Assembly: GCA_030635405.1 (NCBI GenBank)
Contig: DAOVZA010000135.1
Location: forward strand, 1 to 6,386
DNA from: Desulfocapsa sp.
Lineage (GTDB): Bacteria; Desulfobacterota; Desulfobulbia; Desulfobulbales; Desulfocapsaceae
DNA length: 6,386 bases
Direction of reading: 5' to 3'
In this document: piece by piece, positions 1 to 5,396 of the stretch
Layout of the letters: each line of letters starts with the position of its first letter
Position numbering within the stretch: position 1 is the stretch's first letter
The notes under the pieces: model-generated
What the model saw: only the letters and a program-made list of their open reading frames with translations
Told to the model about the DNA's origin: nothing
Database searches by the model: none
Made by a program: the position numbers and the translations under genes

Positions 1-222
1 AATATGGAATGATTCCATCTGCACCATACAGGGATCTGTGCAAAGTTTTGCAGCCCTGGCTACTTTCTTGACAATTGCCAGAGTTGCTTCTCCTTTGGGG
101 GATGAACAATATTCAGCAAGTGTTTCAAGATTTTTACGGATCTCTTTCTCATCGTTTGGATAGAGGAGTATCGCAATAAGAGCCAGTATGATGACCAGTA
201 CAGCACCAATTTTTATATTCAT
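1..222 (-). CDS. Small membrane-anchored protein, partial (C-terminus beyond the left edge)
   Basis: The reading frame opens at an ATG (222-220) and stays open for 74 codons to the window edge, so the C-terminus is missing. Its ATG overlaps the TGA of the signal peptidase gene as ATGA, and GGAG lies 7 nt upstream inside that gene, which fixes the start and implies translational coupling. Residues 5-21 form one hydrophobic segment after a short N-terminus with Lys4, so the protein is probably an inner-membrane protein with the rest in the periplasm. Residues 23-60 look like an amphipathic helical stretch (DEKEIRKNLETLAEY). Cys39, Cys61 and Cys65 are present; the last two form a CxxxC pair. The helical start faintly recalls small NTF2-like/SnoaL-like proteins, but too little is visible to name a family. 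Function unknown. Confidence 0.75.
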   Translation of the reverse strand, partial: MNIKIGAVLVIILALIAILLYPNDEKEIRKNLETLAEYCSSPKGEATLAIVKKVARAAKLCTDPCMVQMESFHI

Positions 223-719
223 GGAATAACTCCGCCTAAAACTCTTTTTATTTGTACCTGTCCAAATGTATGTCTGGACATTAATGTTCCGCGATTATCG
301 CCCACCACATAGACATGATCAGCTCTAATCTTTCTTGGTGGCAGGTTCCATGGAGTGTGATATTTCACGTAAGGTTCTTGGGTCTGTTTTCCATCAATGT
401 AGAGAATCCCCTGTCTGAATTCCAGAGTCTCTCCAGGGAGGGCAATTACTCGTTTCAGGAGCATGATACTTTTTCCCGTGAAGCGGATAGTTACAATATC
501 GAATCGTTTTATATCTGAAAAGAGATATTGCGGGCGCCAGCAGAAAGCAAAGGACTCATTCCTGTAGGTTGGCTCCATGCTCTCTCCCTGGATACGCATG
601 GGGATGAGAATGTAAGTAAATATCAGATAACAGTTCAGGCTGAGAAGCAGAATACGGGTGATGTATCTTCTGTTGATTGAAGGAAATAAGAACTTTTTAA
701 GTTTATCAGGAAGTGCCAT
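219..719 (-). CDS. lepB: Signal peptidase I (S26 family), short divergent form
   Basis: This 166-residue leader peptidase would cleave signal peptides from exported proteins at the periplasmic face of the inner membrane. One membrane segment spans about residues 20-39. The catalytic serine box follows at once (QGESMEPT, Ser47). The general-base lysine box is LLKRVIALPGE (Lys89), and the C-terminal box begins VVGDNR (138-143) and ends with FG (152-153). Inside that last box the usual Ser-x-Asp-Ser-Arg pattern of E. coli LepB is replaced by LMSRH (146-150), so the serine equivalent to E. coli Ser278 appears to be Leu. The protein is about half the length of E. coli LepB (324 aa): it has one membrane helix and no large extra domain. 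GGAGGT lies 11 nt before the ATG and directly follows the upstream gene's stop. It is third in the mobB-led operon. Family assignment is firm; activity as the general housekeeping enzyme is less sure. Confidence 0.9.
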   Translation of the reverse strand: MALPDKLKKFLFPSINRRYITRILLLSLNCYLIFTYILIPMRIQGESMEPTYRNESFAFCWRPQYLFSDIKRFDIVTIRFTGKSIMLLKRVIALPGETLEFRQGILYIDGKQTQEPYVKYHTPWNLPPRKIRADHVYVVGDNRGTLMSRHTFGQVQIKRVLGGVIP

Positions 720-739
720 TCAATCTCTACACCTCCAGA

Positions 740-1555
740 TTATCTGGCATTGGGAGTGAAGAGGATATTCCCGAATTCATCTCTGAAAGATCCTATTGCA
801 TTCTGCCCTGCGGGTGATGCCATCCAGATAACAAAGTTCATGGCAGACTGGTAGTTTAAGTGTTTGTGGTTTCTGGGGTTTACAATCATGACTCCGTATT
901 GATTCAGAAGTGCAGGATCCCCTTCCACAAGAATGGCAAGATCAGGATTGTCTTTATTCTCCACGGAACACCAGGTTGCACGATCAGCTATGGTGTAGGC
1001 TTTTTTTTCTGCAGCAAGACGGATTGTTTCTGCCATGCCAAGATTAGCCGACAGGTACCAGGTAGCATCTCGGAGCGGCATTGCTCCGGTGGTGGCCCAA
1101 ATGCGGTTTTCGCGCATGTTGATTTCTGAGTTATCTCCACGGGAGATGAAGTTTGCCTTTGCGTCTCGAATTTTATTAAATGCTTCGAGTGGAACGGTGA
1201 TTTCCTTTAGAGCGGCGGGATCATTTTTAGGACCGAGAATGACAAAATCGCTGTACATGATTTCTTCACGATCAATGAAAAACCCGGCATCAACCAGTTG
1301 TATTTCAAGATCCTGATCGTGCACCAGAACAACATCTACTTTGCCTTTCTGTCCCAACTCGAGTGCAGCACCTGTTTCCACAGCAATGACTTTTACGTCA
1401 ATACCGGTTTCTTTCTTGAATATTGGTAAGAGATGCTTCAGAAGGCCCGAATGTAAGGTGGCGGTAGTTGATGCACACCTAATGGATTCTCCGGCATAGA
1501 GTGCTGAAGGGATAAATATACTAAGAAGAAGTAGCAGGGTGATTTTTTTGTACAT
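740..1555 (-). CDS. TupA-like periplasmic tungstate/molybdate-type binding protein
   Basis: A 271-residue exported binding protein of the tungstate-binding (TupA, PBP-like) family. A signal peptide is clear: Lys3-Lys4, hydrophobic core 5-16, probable cleavage after LYA (21). The mature start carries STTATLHSGLL (29-39), the counterpart of the TTTST..SGLL ligand loop of TupA. Further family landmarks are VDVVLVHD (73-80), IMYSDFVILGPKNDPA (99-114), FISRGDNS (136-143), and a C-terminal half with AYTIADRATW, LLNQY and a LF-P-A ending. These point to binding of a tetrahedral oxyanion, most likely tungstate or molybdate. The ligand loop reads STTA where TTTS is usual, so ligand preference is uncertain. 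The upstream neighbour is mobB (40 bp gap), which fits molybdenum/tungsten metabolism. No TupB permease or TupC ATPase gene is present in the window. The ribosome site is weak (CGAG, about 7 nt before ATG). Confidence 0.85.
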   Translation of the reverse strand: MYKKITLLLLLSIFIPSALYAGESIRCASTTATLHSGLLKHLLPIFKKETGIDVKVIAVETGAALELGQKGKVDVVLVHDQDLEIQLVDAGFFIDREEIMYSDFVILGPKNDPAALKEITVPLEAFNKIRDAKANFISRGDNSEINMRENRIWATTGAMPLRDATWYLSANLGMAETIRLAAEKKAYTIADRATWCSVENKDNPDLAILVEGDPALLNQYGVMIVNPRNHKHLNYQSAMNFVIWMASPAGQNAIGSFRDEFGNILFTPNAR

Positions 1556-1595
1556 GATATACTCGTTTGAAAAGAAAAATGTATTTAAATCTATT

Positions 1596-2255
1596 TTACG
1601 GAAGAGTTATCCGAATATCAATTGTTTTAGCATCTTTGTCACGAAGCTTAAGAGAATCTATAAAGCCGCAGACTGTTCCGGCAAGGGCGTCCTGAACGAA
1701 GCTTTTCATGGGGATACGGTTACCATTAATCAATAGAGTGGTACGATCAGCCCCCTTTGCTGCATCATGGAGAAAGCGTTTTTCAATAAAAGAAGCTATC
1801 TCGGCGGCTTCATTTAATCGGAAAATGTGATCCCCGCTGACCTGTTCATCAGTAGCAACAGCGATAACACCTGTAACGGTTTCACGCAGGAGTTTTTTAC
1901 TCTTACTGTTGCGGAATACTTCAATTTTAGAGATCTGCCTGGCATCCTTGAATCCTTCACCAATCACAATGTCAACTTCAGGAAAATGTCTGTGGGCAAG
2001 GCTAGTAAGAGACTCCATTTTGTTGTCCGTCATTATCACCATTTGATCAGGTGCCACCAGCATCACAGAATCTGCGCCCGCACTTTTGTGAGTGTAGGTG
2101 TCGGTACCAGGTGTGTCAAAGACAATCCCTGTCTCTTTGGTGGATTTAATGACTGCTACCTTGTATCCAAGTTGCTTTAGGTGGCTGACAACATTGGAAG
2201 CTAGAGTCGTTTTACCGCAATCGTGCCAGCCGATAAAGGTAACGATGGGTGGCAT
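1596..2255 (-). CDS. mobB: MobB, molybdopterin-guanine dinucleotide biosynthesis protein, with C-terminal extension
   Basis: A 219-residue cytoplasmic P-loop GTPase-like protein that assists MobA in attaching a nucleotide to molybdopterin to form the dinucleotide cofactor of molybdenum/tungsten enzymes. The P-loop is GWHDCGKTT (9-17), an unusual reading of the common GxxNSGKTT with Asp-Cys replacing Asn-Ser. Asp47 and Asp52 lie in the switch region (FDTPGTDTYTH). The family motif GEGFK sits at 99-103, followed by KIEVFR (110-115). The core ends near residue 165. E. coli MobB is about 175 aa, so residues about 170-219 are extra: LLINGNRIPMKSFVQDAL and a closing IDIRI strand, probably a small separate domain of unknown role. 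GAGG lies 7 nt before the ATG (TTGAGGTTTCCACATG), supporting the start. It is the first gene of the minus-strand operon. Confidence 0.92.
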   Translation of the reverse strand: MPPIVTFIGWHDCGKTTLASNVVSHLKQLGYKVAVIKSTKETGIVFDTPGTDTYTHKSAGADSVMLVAPDQMVIMTDNKMESLTSLAHRHFPEVDIVIGEGFKDARQISKIEVFRNSKSKKLLRETVTGVIAVATDEQVSGDHIFRLNEAAEIASFIEKRFLHDAAKGADRTTLLINGNRIPMKSFVQDALAGTVCGFIDSLKLRDKDAKTIDIRITLP

Positions 2256-2301
2256 GTGGAAACCTCAATGTATTAAAAATGGTGACGGATGTGTAAAATT
2301 A

Positions 2302-2325
2302 ACAGTATTTCAGATAAAATACTGT
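2302..2325. repeat. 9-bp inverted repeat over the mobB promoter -10/start region (possible operator)
   Basis: ACAGTATTT (2302-2310) and AAATACTGT (2317-2325) are perfect reverse complements around the 6-nt centre CAGATA. The repeat covers the predicted -10 box and the predicted transcription start of the mobB operon, a position where a dimeric repressor would block transcription. The arms do not match the ModE operator consensus that I know. It could also form a short hairpin near the 5' end of the transcript. Confidence 0.6.
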
Positions 2326-2344
2326 ATCCAACCTGAAAGTTCAA
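2316..2344 (-). promoter_or_regulatory. Candidate sigma-70 promoter of the mobB operon
   Basis: Read on the minus strand, TTGAAC (2344-2339) and TATTTT (2321-2316) are separated by exactly 17 bp, each matching the sigma-70 consensus at four of six bases. The predicted start would be near 2309, giving a leader of about 54 nt before the mobB ATG. No other comparable pair was found closer to the gene. An inverted repeat overlaps the -10 box. This is inference from sequence only. Confidence 0.45.
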
Positions 2345-2546
2345 GTTAGCTTGTCGGGGGATAAATGTTGGTGGGAACAAGATTTATAAAGTCCTCAATT
2401 TATCATACAACTACAGCACGTACAATCTGCTTCAGTAGAGAGATATGCGTTGATATTTTATAGAAACCGGATCGTGTATTCTAGAGTTGGCATCCAGGGT
2501 TTTGCCATTCTTTGCTAACCTTCAATTACACTGAAAACACACCTCC
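2345..2546. other. Intergenic stretch between the divergent mobB and higBA transcription units
   Basis: The full gap between the mobB start (2255) and the higB start (2582) is about 326 bp. Outside the two promoter regions described separately, this part contains no open frame with a credible start, ribosome site or recognisable protein motif on either strand, and no tRNA- or riboswitch-like structure that I can see. A TGCTAAC heptamer at 2513-2519 reappears at 3998-4004 on the other side of the toxin-antitoxin island. Confidence 0.5.
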
Positions 2547-2575
2547 TTGAAATAACACGGTGACCGTGTTATCGT
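2547..2575 (+). promoter_or_regulatory. Candidate higBA promoter with palindrome in the spacer
   Basis: TTGAAA (2547-2552, five of six consensus bases) and TATCGT (2570-2575, four of six) are spaced by exactly 17 bp. The spacer is almost wholly occupied by the palindrome at 2552-2572. A start seven bases after the -10 would fall at about 2582, the first base of the higB ATG, and no Shine-Dalgarno sequence lies between, so translation of higB may be leaderless. Confidence 0.5.
2552..2572. repeat. Perfect palindrome, 10-bp arms with 1-nt centre: probable HigA operator
   Basis: ATAACACGGT (2552-2561) and ACCGTGTTAT (2563-2572) are exact reverse complements about a single G (2562). HigA-type antitoxins are helix-turn-helix dimers that repress their own operon, so a palindrome between the -35 and -10 boxes just upstream of higB is the expected site. 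Binding by this HigA is inferred. Confidence 0.8.
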
Positions 2576-2581
2576 GTGTAT

Positions 2582-2875
2582 ATGATACAAGGCTTTTTTA
2601 ATACTGGAACAGAAGATATTTTCAATGGCAAAAATACTAAAAATGCCAGGAAGATAATGCCTTCATCTATGAAAAATGTTGCTACGCGAAAACTAGACCA
2701 ACTAGATTCGGTGATTGCACTGGACGAACTACGAATCCCACCAGGCAATAGGATGGAAGCTCTTACTGGAGACAGAAAAGGGCAATTTAGCATACGAATT
2801 AATGATCAATATAGAATATGTTTTAAGTGGAAAGAAGCAGGTCCGTATAATGTCGAAATAACCGATTACCATTGA
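2582..2875 (+). CDS. higB: HigB-type toxin (RelE/ParE superfamily mRNA interferase)
   Basis: A 97-residue toxin of the HigB/GraT group, which cleaves mRNA on the ribosome when not bound by HigA. The N-terminus MIQGFFNTGTEDIF, the central DELRIPPGNRMEALTGDRKGQ segment, SIRINDQYRICF and the terminal ITDYH are the hallmarks of the family; Asp-Tyr-His at the end matches the catalytic C-terminus of P. vulgaris HigB. The position of its His54 appears to be Glu (RMEAL), as in the GraT-like branch. The frame also opens at a GTG at 2576, but family proteins begin MI.xF, so the ATG at 2582 is preferred. There is no Shine-Dalgarno sequence before it. Length is normal and no lesion is seen, so the toxin looks intact. 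It is followed after 28 bp by its antitoxin, the toxin-first order typical of higBA. Confidence 0.93.
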   Translation: MIQGFFNTGTEDIFNGKNTKNARKIMPSSMKNVATRKLDQLDSVIALDELRIPPGNRMEALTGDRKGQFSIRINDQYRICFKWKEAGPYNVEITDYH

Positions 2876-2903
2876 AAAATTTAAACAATATAGAGGCAAA
2901 ATT

Positions 2904-3230
2904 ATGGTACGTATACCTTCCCACAGACCTCCTACTCACCCAGGTGAAATGTTGCTAGAAGAATTTTTAAAGCCCATGGGTATAACACAAAAAGAGTTAT
3001 CACAGTCTATTCATGTTCCTTATCAACGAATTAATGAACTTATTAATCAAAAACGTGGAATAACACCAAGCACCGCTTTACGACTTGCAAAATATTTTGG
3101 AGTTTCGGAAGACTTTTGGTTAAATATTCAACTGAGATGGGATCTCTTCAAGGCGAGAAAAAAAGAGGGTGTAGAACTTAAAAGAATTCATCCGTATAAA
3201 CCAAGCACACAACATGTAGCCCACCCATAG
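2904..3230 (+). CDS. higA: HigA-type antitoxin (HTH, VapI/HigA family)
   Basis: A 108-residue antitoxin and autorepressor. The RPPTHPGEMLLEEFLKPMGITQKELSQ start is the typical HigA/VapI N-terminus. The XRE-type helix-turn-helix spans about residues 20-70, with ITQKELSQSIHVPYQRINELINQKR covering helices 2-3 and ITPSTALRLAKYFGVSEDFWLNIQ the closing helices. It should neutralise the HigB encoded just upstream and bind the palindrome in the promoter. AGAGG lies 7 nt before the ATG (2892-2896), a clear ribosome site in contrast to higB; this would favour antitoxin synthesis over toxin. The tail after about residue 90 (KRIHPYKPSTQHVAHP) is basic and proline/histidine-rich and is not part of the usual fold. 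Confidence 0.94.
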   Translation: MVRIPSHRPPTHPGEMLLEEFLKPMGITQKELSQSIHVPYQRINELINQKRGITPSTALRLAKYFGVSEDFWLNIQLRWDLFKARKKEGVELKRIHPYKPSTQHVAHP

Positions 3231-3265
3231 TATTTTACGGCTTGAATGGCTTGAGTCCTAAAGGG

Positions 3266-3303
3266 TTATCAGAATGTAGGTCGTGCTTACCTCAACTTGA
3301 TAA
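3266..3303. repeat. Imperfect inverted repeat between the two toxin-antitoxin modules
   Basis: TTATCA (3266-3271) pairs with TGATAA (3298-3303), and inside it AGGT (3278-3281) pairs with ACCT (3289-3292) around a 7-nt loop; the bases between pair poorly. It lies about 35 bp after the higA stop. No T-run follows, so it is not a convincing terminator. Its role is unknown. Confidence 0.35.
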
Positions 3304-3362
3304 TGAGTGACAACATGCGACCTTCAGGTGATAAATACCAAGTTATGTGTGAAAAGTACAAC

Positions 3363-3391
3363 TTGACGTTACGTTCGTAAATGCGTACGCT
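3363..3391 (+). promoter_or_regulatory. Possible promoter/operator of the yefM-yoeB module
   Basis: TTGACG (3363-3368, five of six consensus bases) is followed after 17 bp by TACGCT (3386-3391), a poor -10. The spacer holds the palindrome TTACG-TT-CGTAA (3369-3380) and then GCGTACGC (3383-3390), self-complementary sequences of the kind bound by YefM/Phd dimers. The predicted start would nearly coincide with the ribosome site at 3398, which makes this promoter placement doubtful; the operator-like palindromes are the firmer part. Confidence 0.35.
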
Positions 3392-3410
3392 GTAAGCAGG
3401 AGATAATTAT

Positions 3411-3653
3411 ATGACCATATTAAATGCAACTGAAGCACGTTCTAAACTATACAGTCTCATTGACGAAACAGCCTCTTCTCATCAGCCAATTGTAATTACG
3501 GGCAAAAGGGCTAACGCTGTTCTAATATCTGAGGAAGACTGGAACGCTATATCAGAAACTCTCTTTTTAGTGTCTATTCCAAAAATGCGGGATTCAATCA
3601 AAAAAGGGCTTGAAACAGATTTGTCTGAATGTTCTGAGGAGCTTGAGTGGTGA
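3411..3653 (+). CDS. yefM: YefM/Phd-family antitoxin
   Basis: An 80-residue antitoxin and DNA-binding autorepressor. The N-terminal Phd/YefM fold is plain: NATEARSKLYSLIDE (5-19), then PIVITGKRANAVLISEEDW, the conserved centre of the family. The C-terminal part (ETLFLVSIPKMRDSIKKGLE, then an acidic tail ending in SEELEW) is the toxin-wrapping segment of YefM proteins paired with YoeB. AGGAG (3398-3402) stands 8 nt before the ATG, a strong ribosome site. The stop codon overlaps the start of the toxin gene, so the two are translationally coupled in the usual antitoxin-first order. Full length, no lesion. Confidence 0.94.
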   Translation: MTILNATEARSKLYSLIDETASSHQPIVITGKRANAVLISEEDWNAISETLFLVSIPKMRDSIKKGLETDLSECSEELEW

Positions 3654-3913
3654 GTTGGAAATTGGTTTTCACGAAACAAGCTCAAAAAGATGCAAAAAAA
3701 TTAAGAAGAGCAGGTCTAAAGAAAAAGGCACAAATATTACTCGAAGTAATTACAGAAAACCCATTTCAAAACCCACCACCTTATGAAAAATTAATAGGCG
3801 ATTTAATGGGTGCATATTCCCGTAGAATTAACATCCAACATCGGCTTGTATATCAAGTGATTAAGAAGGCAAATACCATTAAAATTATGAGGTTGTGGAC
3901 ACATTACGAATAA
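3650..3913 (+). CDS. yoeB: YoeB/Txe-type toxin (ribosome-dependent mRNA interferase)
   Basis: An 87-residue RelE-superfamily toxin that cleaves mRNA on the ribosome. Family motifs run WKLVFTKQAQKDAKKL, NPFQNPPPYEKL, GDLMGAYSRRINIQHRLVYQV and the C-terminal RLWTHYE. Two GTG codons (3647 and 3650) could start it. The second is chosen because AGGAG (3637-3641, inside the antitoxin gene) is then 8 nt away and because the start overlaps the antitoxin TGA as GTGA. With this start Glu46 and Arg65 fall at the same numbers as the catalytic residues of E. coli YoeB, and the terminal His85-Tyr86 matches its catalytic His-Tyr. The enzyme looks intact. Confidence 0.94.
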   Translation: MSWKLVFTKQAQKDAKKLRRAGLKKKAQILLEVITENPFQNPPPYEKLIGDLMGAYSRRINIQHRLVYQVIKKANTIKIMRLWTHYE

Positions 3914-3916
3914 AGC

Positions 3917-3992
3917 CACATAACAAAATGCTCCCCTTGGGCAGTAAAGATAAAGTGTTTTTTGAAAGAGACGTAATTTTCAATGGAGTCTG
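3917..3992 (+). other. Possible degenerate attC-like (integron cassette recombination) site after yoeB
   Basis: CACATAAC (3917-3924), four bases after the yoeB stop, is the exact reverse complement of GTTATGTG (3342-3349) before the antitoxin gene. The sequence TAACAAAATGCTCC resembles the left half of attC sites. CTCC..TTG (3931-3939) can pair with CAA.GGAG (3981-3988), and a G|TT step follows at 3992. This matches the general attC layout, but the GTTATGT core departs from GTTRRRY and the right end is not well defined. Confidence 0.22.
3925..3943 (-). terminator. Weak candidate terminator for the response-regulator transcript
   Basis: On the minus strand TGCCC...GGAGCA forms a five-pair stem with one bulged A and a short loop, followed by TTTTG. 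It lies about 75 bp past the response-regulator stop codon. Both the stem and the T-run are short, so termination here is doubtful, and no better intrinsic terminator is visible between the converging yoeB and response-regulator genes. Confidence 0.22.
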
Positions 3993-4019
3993 TTCACTGC
4001 TAACAATTCGACCAGTTTC

Positions 4020-5396
4020 TTAAAGTATATTATATTCTTTGAGTTTGTTTAAAAGAGTCTGACGAGCAACTCCTAAAACTTTGGCTGTTTTGCTTTTGTT
4101 GCCATTGTTTTGGGTGAGGGTACTGCGAATCATTTCTCGTTCCATATCGCGAAGCGTTACAGGTAATGCTTCAGTGCTCTGTCCATTGCTTGTAGTCTTC
4201 GGTAAAAGTTGTGGCGGTAGATCACGGCCACCAATCTGTTCACCCTGGCAGAGGATCACAGCGCGTTCGATTGTATTTTCAAGTTCACGAATATTTCCTG
4301 GCCATTTGTATGACATGAAAATACGCAAAACTTCAGGCGTAAATCCTTTGATATCTTTTCTGTTCTTTTCAGAATATCGATTGAGAAAGAGGGCGGCAAG
4401 ATCCGGAATGTCACGAATCCGTTCACGGAGTGGTGGTAATTCAACGGGTACAACTGAGAGTCTGAAAAAAAGATCCTGGCGAAAACTACCTTCTTTGATC
4501 ATTTCCTGAAGGTTTTTATGGGTTGCCGCAAGTAGTCGCACATCAACTGTAATGGTTTCACTGCCGCCTAGTCTGTCAATTTCTCCTTCTTGAAGAACTC
4601 GTAGAATCTTGGCCTGGGTCTGCAAACTCATATCACCTATTTCATCAAGAAAGAGTGTTCCCTTGTTTGCTTGTTCAAAGCGGCCTTTACGATTGGCGAC
4701 GGCTCCAGTGAATGCACCTGTCTCATGGCCAAAGAGTTCACTTTCAAGAAGATTTTCATTGAGTGCGGCACAGTTTACCTTAATGAAAGGAGAGTCCTTG
4801 CGCGTACTGTGCTGATGCAGGGCCGCAGCAATGAGTTCTTTTCCGGTTCCAGATTCCCCTGTGATCAAAACAGTGGCATCTGATGGTGCAACAAGTTCGA
4901 GAGTTGCAAAAAGATCCTCCATCGCAGGACTATTACCTATGATGTTTCCGAATGAAAAATGCTTGTCCAGCCGTTTTTTTAATCTGATGTTTTCCTGTTT
5001 CAGCTCTTGAAATCCAAGGGCTTTGTCCATTACAAGCCGAAGCTCGTCAATATCAATCGGTTTGGCCACATAGTCATAGGCACCTTCGCGCATGGCTTTG
5101 ACCGCCGTTTCAATTGAGGAGAAGGCTGTGAGGACAATAACCGGGATAGTGTTGTGAATAGTTTCTTTAAGTAATTTCAGAGTGGTAAGGCCATCCATAC
5201 GGGCCATTTTCATGTCGAGCAGGATCAAGTCAATCCCTTCCTGATTATCTTCATCCTCAAGAAATGGAAGAACCATATCACCATCATCAACTTCCATAAT
5301 ATGGAAAGATTCATTGGTGAGATTTACCTTAAGCATGGTTCTATGAGCAACGTCATCATCCACCAGTAGGATTCGTTTTTTATCCTCTTTGCTCAA
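4020..5396 (-). CDS. Sigma-54-dependent response regulator (NtrC/ZraR type)
   Basis: A 458-residue transcription activator for sigma-54 promoters. Domain order: receiver (about 8-122) with acidic pocket Asp13-15, phosphoacceptor Asp61, Thr90 and Lys112; a linker coiled-coil (about 128-146); AAA+ ATPase (about 150-380) with Walker A GESGTGKE (180-187), the sigma-54-contacting GAFTGA loop (227-232), Walker [10 protein letters not shown] (247-255) and [17 protein letters not shown]; and a Fis-type helix-turn-helix at the C-terminus (about 420-458). All landmarks are intact. The start is a TTG whose bases overlap the kinase stop as TTGA. GGAG lies 7 nt upstream (5404-5407) and no other start codon in this frame would keep the receiver whole. 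Its partner is the kinase encoded immediately upstream. Target genes are unknown. Confidence 0.95.
   Translation of the reverse strand: MSKEDKKRILLVDDDVAHRTMLKVNLTNESFHIMEVDDGDMVLPFLEDEDNQEGIDLILLDMKMARMDGLTTLKLLKETIHNTIPVIVLTAFSSIETAVKAMREGAYDYVAKPIDIDELRLVMDKALGFQELKQENIRLKKRLDKHFSFGNIIGNSPAMEDLFATLELVAPSDATVLITGESGTGKELIAAALHQHSTRKDSPFIKVNCAALNENLLESELFGHETGAFTGAVANRKGRFEQANKGTLFLDEIGDMSLQTQAKILRVLQEGEIDRLGGSETITVDVRLLAATHKNLQEMIKEGSFRQDLFFRLSVVPVELPPLRERIRDIPDLAALFLNRYSEKNRKDIKGFTPEVLRIFMSYKWPGNIRELENTIERAVILCQGEQIGGRDLPPQLLPKTTSNGQSTEALPVTLRDMEREMIRSTLTQNNGNKSKTAKVLGVARQTLLNKLKEYNIL

Noticed and set aside
1449..1479. Cys27 of the binding protein as a lipoprotein attachment site
   Set aside because: The residues before it (GESIR) do not form a lipobox and the Cys lies after the expected signal-peptidase I cleavage after Ala21.
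2256..2310. Molybdenum-cofactor riboswitch in the mobB leader
   Set aside because: The predicted leader is only about 54 nt and, apart from the promoter-overlapping repeat, shows no multi-helix structure; the Moco element is much longer.
2569..2793. Minus-strand open frame of 74 codons opposite higB
   Set aside because: It lies wholly within the higB coding region and its promoter, has no recognisable protein motif, and the plus-strand frame matches the HigB family along its full length.
3231..3342. A full attC site for a higBA cassette between the two modules
   Set aside because: I could find no R''/L'' pair here matching a complementary cassette start upstream of higB; only partial pairings such as GTATTT/AAATAC (3230-3235, 3333-3338) appear.
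3944..3965. Intrinsic terminator for yoeB at the GTGTTTTTTG run
   Set aside because: The T-run is not preceded by a GC-rich stem; the nearest hairpin (3929-3943) is short and separated by an A-rich stretch.
4081..4509. Plus-strand open frame of 142 codons inside the response-regulator gene
   Set aside because: It is antisense to a fully conserved AAA+ and HTH coding region, has low-complexity Arg/Ser-rich content and no ribosome site.
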